Assembly (NCBI GenBank): GCA_002733765.1
Contig: NVWU01000025.1
Location: 1,027 to 58,376 of the forward strand
Origin: Colwellia sp.
Lineage (GTDB): Bacteria > Pseudomonadota > Gammaproteobacteria > Enterobacterales > Alteromonadaceae
Length of the DNA stretch: 57,350 nucleotides
Direction of reading: 5' to 3'
Part shown: positions 9,450 through 18,102 of the stretch, piece after piece
Layout: each line of letters opens with the position of its first letter
How positions within the stretch are numbered: the stretch's first letter is position 1
Notes under the pieces: model-generated
What the model was told of the DNA's origin: nothing
The model's database searches: none
Seen by the model: the letters and a program-made list of their open reading frames with translations, nothing else
Position numbers and translations under genes: made by a program

Positions 9450-9882
9450 AAAAAATGTATAAATTGATGCTTTGCCTAGATAAAAGCTTTAATTTAAGTA
9501 GCTTTCAAGGTATGTTATGCGTTTTCAGCAAACACCTTTTAATGGCTTTTGCATTTGTCAAAAAAAAACTGAACTTTATCGAGTATTAGCCTCTTAATCT
9601 ATTTCAAGGTAAGCTTGTTTATATTCGTATTCCGGCGTTTGTTACACTGCAATCTAAACAGTAATATACCCATAAAATTGATGATGTTCATAATTTGATG
9701 GATATATTACTTGTGCTGATCCAGTAACTGAGAAATTGTTATTCCTGTACAACTGAAGGGTGATACAATAGCCGTGTTAAACGTTTTGACCAAGATGTTC
9801 AAATAGGCTTAGAATTGATTGTACAAATATTTGATAAAATTTCAGCTGCAAGTGAGTAATATTTGAAAAAGAATCAATTAAT
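9450..9882. other. 433-base gene-free interval
   Basis: No credible gene. An 11/12-matching inverted repeat (9661-9672 with 9699-9710) is present. A 28-codon open stretch at 9773-9856 reads like protein (RVKRFDQDVQIGLELIVQIF and onward) and ends at a TAA at 9857, but it has a stop three codons before it and no start. It may be the tail of a decayed gene. Confidence 0.5.
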
Positions 9883-10173
9883 ATGAAAGAATTTGTTGTA
9901 ATACATGACTATTTGGTTTCCGAGGCTATTGTCGGTGATTGGGATGGTGAAGAAGAAATCGTCGCTGAGCGTGTGAATGAAATATATCATACACTTTATG
10001 ACTTAGCAGAAGACGACATAGAAACCGAAATATTAGAGCAGTTATTAGCTTTAGTTTGGGATGCTTGGATTGGGCAAGAAGTATTGCCTGATTTAGAGTC
10101 TGAAGATATTTATGAATGGTGTAGACACGTTCTTGATAATAGAGAGCAGCGCCTTCAACGAGAAGATTATTAA
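9883..10173 (+). CDS. Small acidic protein of unknown function
   Basis: A 96-residue, strongly acidic, mostly helical protein with no signal peptide or membrane segment. Runs of Asp and Glu (GDWDGEEE, EDDIETEILEQ) alternate with aromatics. I do not recognise the family. It ends 39 bases before proQ on the same strand and might be co-transcribed with it. The ORF has an ATG, biased composition and no overlap with another candidate, which supports it being real. Confidence 0.6.
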   Translation: MKEFVVIHDYLVSEAIVGDWDGEEEIVAERVNEIYHTLYDLAEDDIETEILEQLLALVWDAWIGQEVLPDLESEDIYEWCRHVLDNREQRLQREDY

Positions 10174-10212
10174 TTTAACCTATTTAACTAAAATTGTATA
10201 AAAGTTGTATTT

Positions 10213-10896
10213 ATGGAAACTGAAATTAAACGAATAAGCACCAAAGACATTATTTCCTACTTAACCGAGAAGTTTCCTGAATGCTTTTCAGTTAAAGGCC
10301 AAGTAAAGCCTCTAAAAGTAGGGATTTTTCAAGATTTATCTGAAAAACTTACTGATGATGAAACCGTTAGTAAAACCCGTTTACGTCAAGCACTAAGACA
10401 TTACACCAGCAGTTGGCGTTATCTTAAAGCAATAAAAGTAGGTACATTCCGTGTTGATATTGACGGAAAAAATGTTGCTAAAATTGATGAAGATCAAGCT
10501 AATTATGCCAGTAAAACGTTAAAAGAAAGCCAAGAAAAATTTGGTAACAATTCTTCTACTAAAAAATCAGCTGATGGTGGAACGAAAAAACCTTATAAAG
10601 GTCATAAGTCTAAAGACAGTACTAGTAACACTTCAACGACAATTCCAACAGAAACTAAACGTGATTCTGCCAAGTATAAATCAGTTAAGTCAACTAAGGG
10701 TAAAGTAGTAAAAAAAGAGTTGCCAGCATTGAAACCGGTAGAATCAGCTACAATAACAGTAGGATGTGTGGTTAAAGTTCAGCTAGGTAACTCACCTATG
10801 AATGCAACCATCACTGAAATTTCAGGTAATGACATTAGTGTTCAGTTAGACTCTGGTATGATTATAAAAACACAAATGCAGAACATCTATTCATAA
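10213..10896 (+). CDS. proQ: RNA chaperone ProQ
   Basis: A 227-residue ProQ/FinO-family RNA-binding protein. The FinO domain covers about residues 1-115, including FPECFSVKGQVKPLKVGIFQDL and RLRQALRHYTSSWRYLK. A basic Lys/Ser/Thr-rich linker (about 116-175) leads to a C-terminal Tudor/SH3-like domain beginning TVGCVVKVQLGNSPMNATI. ProQ binds structured mRNAs and small RNAs. Placement 51 bases before prc matches the proQ-prc arrangement of enterobacteria, which supports the assignment. Confidence 0.94.
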   Translation: METEIKRISTKDIISYLTEKFPECFSVKGQVKPLKVGIFQDLSEKLTDDETVSKTRLRQALRHYTSSWRYLKAIKVGTFRVDIDGKNVAKIDEDQANYASKTLKESQEKFGNNSSTKKSADGGTKKPYKGHKSKDSTSNTSTTIPTETKRDSAKYKSVKSTKGKVVKKELPALKPVESATITVGCVVKVQLGNSPMNATITEISGNDISVQLDSGMIIKTQMQNIYS

Positions 10897-10947
10897 ATTT
10901 ACCTGTTAAAGCTTAGTTGTGTTAATAAATAGTTTGGAGAAATATGC

Positions 10948-13041
10948 ATGCAAAAACTTTGTCGTATAGCACTTGCCGTCTCAATATCGGTAAGCTTTTC
11001 AATAGGTAGTATAAGTGTTTTTGCATTTAGTGATGAAAGTACAAATCTCGTACTGCCTATTTTAGCTCCTGAAAGTCAGCATGCTACGGCAAGTAAGCGT
11101 ATAACCGCGAGATTTACGCGTGGTCACTATAAAAAAGTTAAGATTAGTGATGCTTTATCCCAAGAAGTCTTTGATCGATTTATTAAACAGCTAGATTATT
11201 CTCGACATGTTTTTTTAGCCGCAGATATTACTCGTTTTGAAAAGTATAGTGTCGAATTTGATGACGTTTTTGCTCGAGGTAGACTCGACTTAGCTTATGA
11301 TATTTATAATTTAAATATGCAGCGTCGTCTAGAACGTTATGAATATGCCCTTAGTTTACTTGACACTAAAAATATTTCTAGTGATGAAAACGTCCAAAAA
11401 TCACCTTTTGATTATACTCAAAATGAAGTTTATTCCTATGATCGTGAAGGTGCTCCTTGGGTAGAGTCCATTGCTGAATTAAATGAATTATGGCGTATAA
11501 AAGTAAAGTCTGACGCATTAAATTTAACGTTAGCAGGCAAAGAATGGCCTAAAGTTAAAGAAATACTAACGAAACGCTATAAATATGCAATAAAACGTTT
11601 AAAACAAAGTGAAAGCGAAGATGTTTTTCAATTAGTAATGAACAGCTTTGCTCGTGTAGTGGAACCACATACTTCTTATTTATCTCCTCGTAATGCTGAA
11701 CGTTTTCAAATGGAAATGAATTTATCGCTTGAAGGTATTGGGGCGGTATTGCGTGCAGAAGAAGATTATACAGTGATTCAGAGTGTCATTAGTGGTGGAC
11801 CGGCTGATCAATCGAAACAATTAAAAGCCAAAGACCGTATTGTCGGGGTTGCTCAAGGAGATAAGGATTTTGAAGATATTATTGGTTGGCGATTAGATGA
11901 TGTTGTTGACAAAATTAAAGGCCCTAAAGGTACGACAGTAAGACTACAAGTTATTTCAGGAAAATCTGAAGATATCTCAAATGTTAAAATAGTAACCATC
12001 GTTCGAGATAAAATAAAATTAGAGAACAAAGCCGCTAAATCGGAAGTTTATTTCGAAGGGGTTGGTATTGGTGATAAAACCAGTCAAGGAAAAAAGTTGG
12101 GGATAATCACCATTCCAAGCTTTTATAATAATTTATCTCGTGATGTAAAAAAAGAAATTGAAAAGCTGAAAGCGCAAGAAGTGCAGGGGATTATTATTGA
12201 CCTACGGAGTAATGGTGGGGGCTCGTTACCTGAAGCAACACTATTAACGGGTTTGTTTATTGATAAAGGCCCTGTCGTTCAAATTAGAAATGGTGCCAAT
12301 CGAGTTGACGTTCTCCGTGATAAAGATGGCATTAGTTATTATGATGGTCCATTAACCGTTATGGTTGATCGATATAGTGCTTCAGCGTCAGAAATTTTTG
12401 CTGCCGCGATACAAGATTATGGACGAGGTATTATTGTTGGTGAACATACTTTCGGTAAAGGTACTGTGCAACAACATCGAGGTTTAGGCCGAGTATATGA
12501 CTTATATGAGAACCCATTAGGTAGTATTCAATATACTATCGCTAAGTTTTATCGTATCAACGGCGGTAGTACTCAACATCGAGGTGTATTACCTGATATT
12601 GCTTTCCCTTCAGCTATTGACCCTGAAGATTGGGGTGAAAGTAAAGAAGAAAATGCATTACCATGGGATCAAATAGATAAAGCGCAATACACTAAGCTTA
12701 ATGATATTAATACTGATGTTAATTATTTAACTTCGCGATATCAGCAACGTATTAAAAATAATAGTGAGTTTAATTATTTACTCAATGATATTGAAAAATA
12801 TAAAGCTGAAAAAGACGACAAAACTATTTCACTTAATTTAGAAATGCGTAAAGCTAAACGTGAAATGCGTAAAGAAAAGCAACTTATACGTGCTAATGAA
12901 CGCCTTATTAGTATGGGTAAAGATAAAATAACTACGCTTGATGACTTACCTGATGAATTAGAAAAATTAGATCCATTCTTAGATGAAACTGCACGCATTA
13001 CTTTTGATTTAGTTAGTTTAGGAAAAATAGCTAAAAAATAA
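10948..13041 (+). CDS. prc: Tail-specific periplasmic protease Prc (C-terminal processing peptidase)
   Basis: A 697-residue S41-family serine protease with a signal peptide to about residue 26. The PDZ domain (about 240-330, LSLEGIGAVL onward) recognises substrate C-termini. The catalytic dyad is Ser479 in SASASEIFAAA and Lys504 in TFGKGTVQQ, 25 residues apart as in E. coli Prc. A helical, highly charged C-terminal region follows. Prc trims penicillin-binding protein 3 and, with a lipoprotein adaptor, turns over cell-wall hydrolases. TTGGAGA 7 bases before the ATG fixes the start. Confidence 0.95.
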   Translation: MQKLCRIALAVSISVSFSIGSISVFAFSDESTNLVLPILAPESQHATASKRITARFTRGHYKKVKISDALSQEVFDRFIKQLDYSRHVFLAADITRFEKYSVEFDDVFARGRLDLAYDIYNLNMQRRLERYEYALSLLDTKNISSDENVQKSPFDYTQNEVYSYDREGAPWVESIAELNELWRIKVKSDALNLTLAGKEWPKVKEILTKRYKYAIKRLKQSESEDVFQLVMNSFARVVEPHTSYLSPRNAERFQMEMNLSLEGIGAVLRAEEDYTVIQSVISGGPADQSKQLKAKDRIVGVAQGDKDFEDIIGWRLDDVVDKIKGPKGTTVRLQVISGKSEDISNVKIVTIVRDKIKLENKAAKSEVYFEGVGIGDKTSQGKKLGIITIPSFYNNLSRDVKKEIEKLKAQEVQGIIIDLRSNGGGSLPEATLLTGLFIDKGPVVQIRNGANRVDVLRDKDGISYYDGPLTVMVDRYSASASEIFAAAIQDYGRGIIVGEHTFGKGTVQQHRGLGRVYDLYENPLGSIQYTIAKFYRINGGSTQHRGVLPDIAFPSAIDPEDWGESKEENALPWDQIDKAQYTKLNDINTDVNYLTSRYQQRIKNNSEFNYLLNDIEKYKAEKDDKTISLNLEMRKAKREMRKEKQLIRANERLISMGKDKITTLDDLPDELEKLDPFLDETARITFDLVSLGKIAKK

Positions 13042-13056
13042 CAAAAAACCTGTGAG

Positions 13057-13082
13057 AAAGCCGTCTATAAGGCGGCTTTTTT
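13057..13082 (+). terminator. Rho-independent terminator after prc
   Basis: AAAGCCG (13057-13063) pairs with CGGCTTT (13073-13079), followed by a T run. It lies 16 bases after the prc stop codon. Confidence 0.85.
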
Positions 13083-13183
13083 GTATCTAGAGCCTAAGCA
13101 CATTAAAAAATTTAAGTACAAACCATAGTATATATAAAAGCGCAAAGTAATATAAAATAAGAATAAAAGGTTAAGATAAAATT

Positions 13184-14650
13184 ATGTCAAAGCAGGTACC
13201 TGAGCGAATCACCCCTAAAGAACCTAGCATGTTCGATGCTTGTCTTCCTGTAATATCTTTAGTTATATTGCTTGCTACAGCTGTAGTCTATTTTGGTAAT
13301 GATTCATCTTATGGTCCTAACCAAATTGCATTGTTGATTGCTATGGGCATAGCTGTAGTTATCGGCATTAAAAATGGCCATCATTGGCATGATATTGAGA
13401 AGGCTATTATTAACGGTATTTCTCTATCACTTGGTGCCGTACTTATTTTACTTGCCGTTGGATCGCTTATCGGCACCTGGTTGCTATCAGGTACAGTACC
13501 TACGATGATTTATTATGGTTTACAAATACTTGATCCCAGTTGGTTTTATGCTGCAGCCTGTATTATTTGTGGTATTGTTGCCTTAAGCATTGGTAGTTCT
13601 TGGACCACAGCAGCAACCATTGGTGTCGCGTTAATTGGTATTGCTCAAGGATTATCATTAGATCCTGCGATAACGGCAGGTGCTGTTATATCAGGCGCCT
13701 ATTTTGGTGATAAAATATCACCGCTATCTGAAACCACTAATTTAGCGCCAGCTATAGCGGGGAGTGAATTATTTGCTCATATTCGTTATATGTTTTGGAC
13801 AACCATACCTTCTATTTCCACGGCTATTATCTTATTTTTAATTCTAGGTTTTAGTGAGACAACCACAGCGACAACCTCGGCTATTACTGATTTGAGTAAT
13901 CAACTAGCACAACAATTTAATATTAGTTTATTCAATTTAGTGCCATTAGTGGTGTTATTATTTCTAGCGATAAAAAAAGTACCTGCATTTCCTGCTGTTG
14001 CCATTGGTGCGTTAATGGGAGGCCTCTGGGCCGTTTTATTTCAACAAGAGTTGATTTTACGCTTAGCCAATGAAAATGCCGATGTGCTAAGCGCTAATAT
14101 CAAAGTAGTGTGGACTGCTTTCTTTGATGGTGTCAGTATTTCAACTGGGAATGCAGAGTTAGACAAGCTTTTAAGTGGTGGTGGTATGTCGAAAATGCTT
14201 AATACTATTTGGTTAATTATGTGTGCATTAAGTTTTGGTGCTGTTTTAGAATATTTAGGTATGCTTCGTAAATTTGTTAGTGCTATTCTTGTTGCAGCCA
14301 AATCTACGGGTAGCTTAATTGCGAGTACTGTCGCAACGTGTATCGGTACAAACTTGATTACAGCGGATCAATATATGGCGATTGTAATGCCAGGACGTAT
14401 GTATAAAGATGAATATCAACGACGTGGCTTACATCCACTCGTATTAAGCCGTACTTTAGAAGATTCGGGTACAATTACATCTCCACTTATTCCATGGAAC
14501 ACTTGTGGCGCATATATGTACAGCGTGTTATTAGTGAATCCACTTGATTATATATTTTATAGTTTCTTTAATTTAATTAATCCAGTATTAGCAGTTGTTT
14601 ATGGCTTTATTGGCTTCAATATTAAAAAACTTGCTACTAATACCAACTGA
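13184..14650 (+). CDS. nhaC: Na+/H+ antiporter, NhaC family
   Basis: A 488-residue polytopic inner-membrane protein with about 11-12 hydrophobic segments. Family features are the early PSMFDA segment, SIGSSWTTAATIG (about 145-157), GAYFGDKISPLSETTNLAPA in the ion path, and the late TCIGTNLITADQYMAIVMPGR with SRTLEDSGTITSPLIPWN. These are diagnostic of NhaC. It exports sodium in exchange for protons, which suits a marine cell. The gene stands alone between two terminator-like elements. The stop codon lies inside the palindrome at 14641-14684. Confidence 0.92.
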   Translation: MSKQVPERITPKEPSMFDACLPVISLVILLATAVVYFGNDSSYGPNQIALLIAMGIAVVIGIKNGHHWHDIEKAIINGISLSLGAVLILLAVGSLIGTWLLSGTVPTMIYYGLQILDPSWFYAAACIICGIVALSIGSSWTTAATIGVALIGIAQGLSLDPAITAGAVISGAYFGDKISPLSETTNLAPAIAGSELFAHIRYMFWTTIPSISTAIILFLILGFSETTTATTSAITDLSNQLAQQFNISLFNLVPLVVLLFLAIKKVPAFPAVAIGALMGGLWAVLFQQELILRLANENADVLSANIKVVWTAFFDGVSISTGNAELDKLLSGGGMSKMLNTIWLIMCALSFGAVLEYLGMLRKFVSAILVAAKSTGSLIASTVATCIGTNLITADQYMAIVMPGRMYKDEYQRRGLHPLVLSRTLEDSGTITSPLIPWNTCGAYMYSVLLVNPLDYIFYSFFNLINPVLAVVYGFIGFNIKKLATNTN

Positions 14651-14684
14651 AATAATGAATGCTCAAGCCATTATTTTAATTGGT
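14641..14684. repeat. Short palindromic element with TACCAA/TTGGTA ends
   Basis: TACCAACTGAAATAATG pairs with CATTATTTTAATTGGTA (14668-14684), 15 of 17 positions matching. It contains the nhaC stop codon. It could act as a bidirectional terminator or RNA stabiliser, and its ends match the element at 7756-7915. Confidence 0.6.
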
Positions 14685-14740
14685 ATAACACTTAATTTTA
14701 TTTTAGTCTGCATAGCAGGCTGTTATTTTCAGGATGATTT

Positions 14741-17329
14741 ATGACTCGCTCAACCGCTCGATTTTTAGCTGCTTACAGCCCGGCAAACTTCACTATTGAA
14801 ACGGTGAATTTAACAATTGAATTAGACGATACCAGTACTCAGGTTATTAATGAACTCGTGCTTAATCGGCAAGGCGAACACCAAGAGAAGCTTATTTTAG
14901 ATGGTGAGCAATTAACCTTGGTTTCAGTTTCCATTGATGACGAACAATTATCGACAGATCAATATCAACAATTAGATAATAGCCTAATTATTACCACCGA
15001 CAAAAGTAACTTTAAGCTGATTATTGTTACTGAAATAAATCCTGTAGATAACAGCTCACTTGAAGGCTTATTTAAATCTGGAGGAGCCTTTTGTAGTCAA
15101 TGTGAAGCAGAGGGTTTCCGTCGTATTAGCTATTACTTAGACAGACCTGACGTAATGGCTATATTTACCACTAAAGTGATTGCCGACAAAACCTTGTATC
15201 CTTTTCTTTTATCAAATGGTAATAAAATAGATCAGGGAGAGCTAGCCGACAATAAACATTTTGCAACTTGGTATGATCCCTTTCCAAAACCATGCTATTT
15301 GTTTGCTTTAGTTGCAGGCAACTTTGATTTATTAACAGATGAGTTTATCACCTGCACCGGCAAAGAGGTTGCTTTAGAAATTTTTGTTGATAAAGGTAAT
15401 TTACATAAAGCTGAACATGCCATGGTGTCATTGAAAAAATCAATGGCATGGGATGAACAAACTTTTGGCTTAGAATATGACTTAAATATTTATATGATTG
15501 TCGCTGTTGATTTCTTCAACATGGGGGCAATGGAAAACAAAGGCTTAAATGTTTTTAATAGTAAATATGTTTTAGCGGATAAATCATCGGCAACAGATAC
15601 TGATTATTTTAATATTGAAGCGGTTATTGCGCATGAATATTTCCATAATTGGACGGGTAATAGAGTCACTTGTCGAGATTGGTTTCAATTAAGTTTAAAA
15701 GAAGGCTTAACCGTTTTTAGAGATCAACAATTTAGTGCTGATATGCATTCTAGTTCGGTAACGCGTATCCAAAATGTTCGAGTGTTACGTTCACTACAAT
15801 TTGCCGAAGACGCAGGCCCAATGGCACATCCCATTCGACCAGAGAAAGTTTTAGAGATGAATAACTTCTATACTTTAACTGTGTATGAAAAAGGCGCTGA
15901 AGTTATTCGTATGTTGCATACCCTATTAGGTAAAGATAACTTTAGAGCAGGTATGGATCTTTACTTTAAGCGTTTTGATGGCATGGCAGTAACTTGTGAT
16001 GACTTTATCGATGCGATGAGTGATGCTTCCAATAAAAATTTAAAACAATTTAAATTATGGTATAGCCAATCAGGTACACCGGCGGTTCGTGTTAGTGAAA
16101 GTTACAATGCTGAAAAAGGTGAGTATCACCTAACCTTAGCTCAACAATCTCCTGTTACGAGTAAACAACCAACGCCTAATGCTTTACATATCCCGGTAAA
16201 GCTTGAGTTAATTGTAAATCATAATGATGAAGCTAACATTCAAGAACATTTAATTGAATTAACTGAGCAAGAACAATCATGGACTTTTTCAGGAATAAGT
16301 ACTAAACCAACCTTAGCCTTATTTGCCGATTTTAGTGCGCCTGTGAAGGTTAACTTTGCTCAAGATGATGAAAGTCTATTCACTATAATATCGAAAGCTA
16401 ATAATAGCTTTTGTCGTTGGGATGCAGGGCAAAAATTGTTAATGTCTACAATTAAAGCGCTGACACTTGATTCATTATTTGAAATTCCACAGCAGCTAAT
16501 AACTTGTTTTACTAACATTTTAAACGCGGATGATGATCCGGCTTTTATCGCAGAACAATTAGCTTTACCAAGCTTTGATGAAGCGGCAGACTTAATTGAG
16601 CAAGTTGATCCTATTGCTTTAGTAAATGCAATTAACACCCTTACTTTATTTTTAGCACAAGGGTTAGAACAGGCCTTGTTGGCTAAGTTTAAAGGCTGTG
16701 AATCAATTTTGAAACAAACTGATATATGTGACGCAGAAGTAATTTCGAATAAAGCACTGAAGAATACTTGTTTGTATTATTTAGCATCACTAGAGCAACA
16801 TGCTGTTTTAGTTGAATATCAATTTGAGTCGTCTGACAATATGACCGACTCACTTGCGGCTTTAAATTGCTCAGCTAAATATAATCTTGTTAAATTTCCT
16901 ATTTATATGCAAAAGTTTGAGCAAAAATGGAAAACAACACCATTAGTTATGGATAAATGGTTTTCATTAGGCGCTAGTTTACACAGTGATGATATTTTTG
17001 AGCAATTAGATAAATTAATCGAGCATGACTTGTTTAGTATTAAAAACCCAAATAGAACGAGATCGTTGATCGGCGCTTTTGCTATGAACAACCCTAAATA
17101 TTTTCATAGCCCAACAGGGAAAGGTTATCAATTTTTAGCTGACAAAATTGCGGAACTAAATACTATCAACCCACAAGTCGCTTCAAGATTAATTTCTCCC
17201 TTGATTCAGTTTGATAGCTTTGCGCAGCAGCATAAATTATTGATGCAGGCGCAACTCAAGCGTTTACAAGCTTTACCTAATTTATCGAATGATTTAAAAG
17301 AGAAACTAGATGCAGCTTTGGCTACATAA
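14741..17329 (+). CDS. pepN: Aminopeptidase N
   Basis: An 862-residue M1-family zinc metallopeptidase that removes N-terminal residues from peptides in the cytoplasm. The GAMEN substrate motif occurs in NMGAMENKGLN. The zinc site is HEYFH (His298, Glu299, His302) with Glu321 in KEGLTVF, positions within one residue of E. coli PepN. The C-terminal helical domain is full length. It neighbours DUF2835 and lies upstream of the glutamate dehydrogenase-pyrD block, close to the order seen in related genomes. Confidence 0.97.
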   Translation: MTRSTARFLAAYSPANFTIETVNLTIELDDTSTQVINELVLNRQGEHQEKLILDGEQLTLVSVSIDDEQLSTDQYQQLDNSLIITTDKSNFKLIIVTEINPVDNSSLEGLFKSGGAFCSQCEAEGFRRISYYLDRPDVMAIFTTKVIADKTLYPFLLSNGNKIDQGELADNKHFATWYDPFPKPCYLFALVAGNFDLLTDEFITCTGKEVALEIFVDKGNLHKAEHAMVSLKKSMAWDEQTFGLEYDLNIYMIVAVDFFNMGAMENKGLNVFNSKYVLADKSSATDTDYFNIEAVIAHEYFHNWTGNRVTCRDWFQLSLKEGLTVFRDQQFSADMHSSSVTRIQNVRVLRSLQFAEDAGPMAHPIRPEKVLEMNNFYTLTVYEKGAEVIRMLHTLLGKDNFRAGMDLYFKRFDGMAVTCDDFIDAMSDASNKNLKQFKLWYSQSGTPAVRVSESYNAEKGEYHLTLAQQSPVTSKQPTPNALHIPVKLELIVNHNDEANIQEHLIELTEQEQSWTFSGISTKPTLALFADFSAPVKVNFAQDDESLFTIISKANNSFCRWDAGQKLLMSTIKALTLDSLFEIPQQLITCFTNILNADDDPAFIAEQLALPSFDEAADLIEQVDPIALVNAINTLTLFLAQGLEQALLAKFKGCESILKQTDICDAEVISNKALKNTCLYYLASLEQHAVLVEYQFESSDNMTDSLAALNCSAKYNLVKFPIYMQKFEQKWKTTPLVMDKWFSLGASLHSDDIFEQLDKLIEHDLFSIKNPNRTRSLIGAFAMNNPKYFHSPTGKGYQFLADKIAELNTINPQVASRLISPLIQFDSFAQQHKLLMQAQLKRLQALPNLSNDLKEKLDAALAT

Positions 17330-17337
17330 TTAGTTAT

Positions 17338-17367
17338 CACGCTCGATGATTTTTATCGGGCGTGTTT
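17338..17367 (+). terminator. Probable terminator after pepN
   Basis: CACGCTCGAT (17338-17347) pairs with ATCGGGCGTG (17355-17364), with one wobble, followed by a short T run. It lies 9 bases after the pepN stop. Confidence 0.7.
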
Positions 17368-17445
17368 CAAATCACTCAGTAAACAACCCAAGGTTTTGAG
17401 CTGCCTGAACCCTAATAAAAGAGACTCGATTTTCGATCAGTGATT

Positions 17446-17661
17446 ATGAAGTATTATTTTTCTTTACACCTATCAAAAAATGAATTTTTGCCTTATTACC
17501 GAGGCCAAGTATACTCCATTGTGGTGAAAAGCAATCTTGGAACAACCATCCAATTTCCCGCCATGCACCTTCGAAGCCATCTATCGAGTGATGGTGTTTC
17601 GGGTGATTTTTGCTTAGAAACACAGAATAATAAATTTTTATCATTAATTAAATTAAACTAA
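17446..17661 (+). CDS. DUF2835 family small protein
   Basis: A 71-residue protein matching the DUF2835 pattern: YYFSLHLSKNEFLPYYRG, then a strand ending TTIQFPAMHLRSHLSSDGVSG and a final FLSLIKL. The family is small, beta-rich and of unknown function. It is usually found next to pepN, as here. A GTG at 17440 could be used, but the ATG at 17446 aligns better with family starts. An antisense frame over the same bases is not supported. Confidence 0.75.
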   Translation: MKYYFSLHLSKNEFLPYYRGQVYSIVVKSNLGTTIQFPAMHLRSHLSSDGVSGDFCLETQNNKFLSLIKLN

Positions 17662-17678
17662 TTAAATTTAATTAATGA
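17641..17678. terminator. Palindrome across the end of the DUF2835 gene
   Basis: A perfect 14-bp inverted repeat (17641-17654 with 17665-17678) around a 10-base loop that contains the stop codon. It is entirely A/T except at the tips and lacks a clear T run, so it may work as a weak bidirectional terminator. Confidence 0.5.
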
Positions 17679-17702
17679 TAATAGAGTAATAGCTTTAAAC
17701 AG

Positions 17703-17713
17703 TGGTCCGACCA
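17703..17713. promoter_or_regulatory. Candidate GntR/FadR-type operator, distal
   Basis: The perfect palindrome TGGTCCGACCA. The TGGTNNNACCA core is the classic site of FadR-subfamily GntR regulators (FadR, LldR, PdhR). The flanks (GTGGTCC, ACCATCA) are shared with the second copy 239 bp downstream. Confidence 0.55.
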
Positions 17714-17941
17714 TCAAGTTATACCTATAATAAAAATTAATCGATTAAATAAGCCTTATATCATTAACTTAGTTCAATAAAATTTCAGTTTTCTTATTAT
17801 ATTTCAAACAGTCGTTTTAAACGCCGATTAATTATTGATGGGTTGTTTTATTTCTAATGACTAAAATACAGCGGGTTAACTGTGGTTTTTTACACTTGCT
17901 ACCAAACTAAAATGATGCAATTATCGTTTAACTATCACTTG

Positions 17942-17952
17942 TGGTCCAACCA
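17942..17952. promoter_or_regulatory. Candidate GntR/FadR-type operator, proximal
   Basis: TGGTCCAACCA differs from the distal copy at one central base and shares its flanks (GTGGTCC, ACCATCA). It lies 150 bases before the DUF1302 start, in the range expected for an operator at the operon promoter. Confidence 0.55.
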
Positions 17953-18102
17953 TCACATTTGAAGTATATAAAAATAAATAACGATATAAAAAATAAATAA
18001 CGATGTTAAGCCACGCCATGAAATACTGCTTTAATACTTAAACTTTTAATATAAGTAAAACGTTTTTTTAGGCTTCTTGATTCGCTACAGGGGAGAAAAC
18101 AA

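Larger units (their letters stand above)
17662..18102. other. 441-base regulatory region before the DUF1302 operon
   Basis: No gene. It contains two matching palindromes, TGGTCCGACCA and TGGTCCAACCA, listed separately, and several AT-rich stretches that could hold promoters. CAGGGGAG 8 bases before the DUF1302 ATG is a good ribosome site. Confidence 0.6.

Noticed and set aside
17444..17644. 66-residue minus-strand frame opposite the DUF2835 gene
   Set aside because: The plus frame matches a known family next to pepN; the opposite frame is a shadow.
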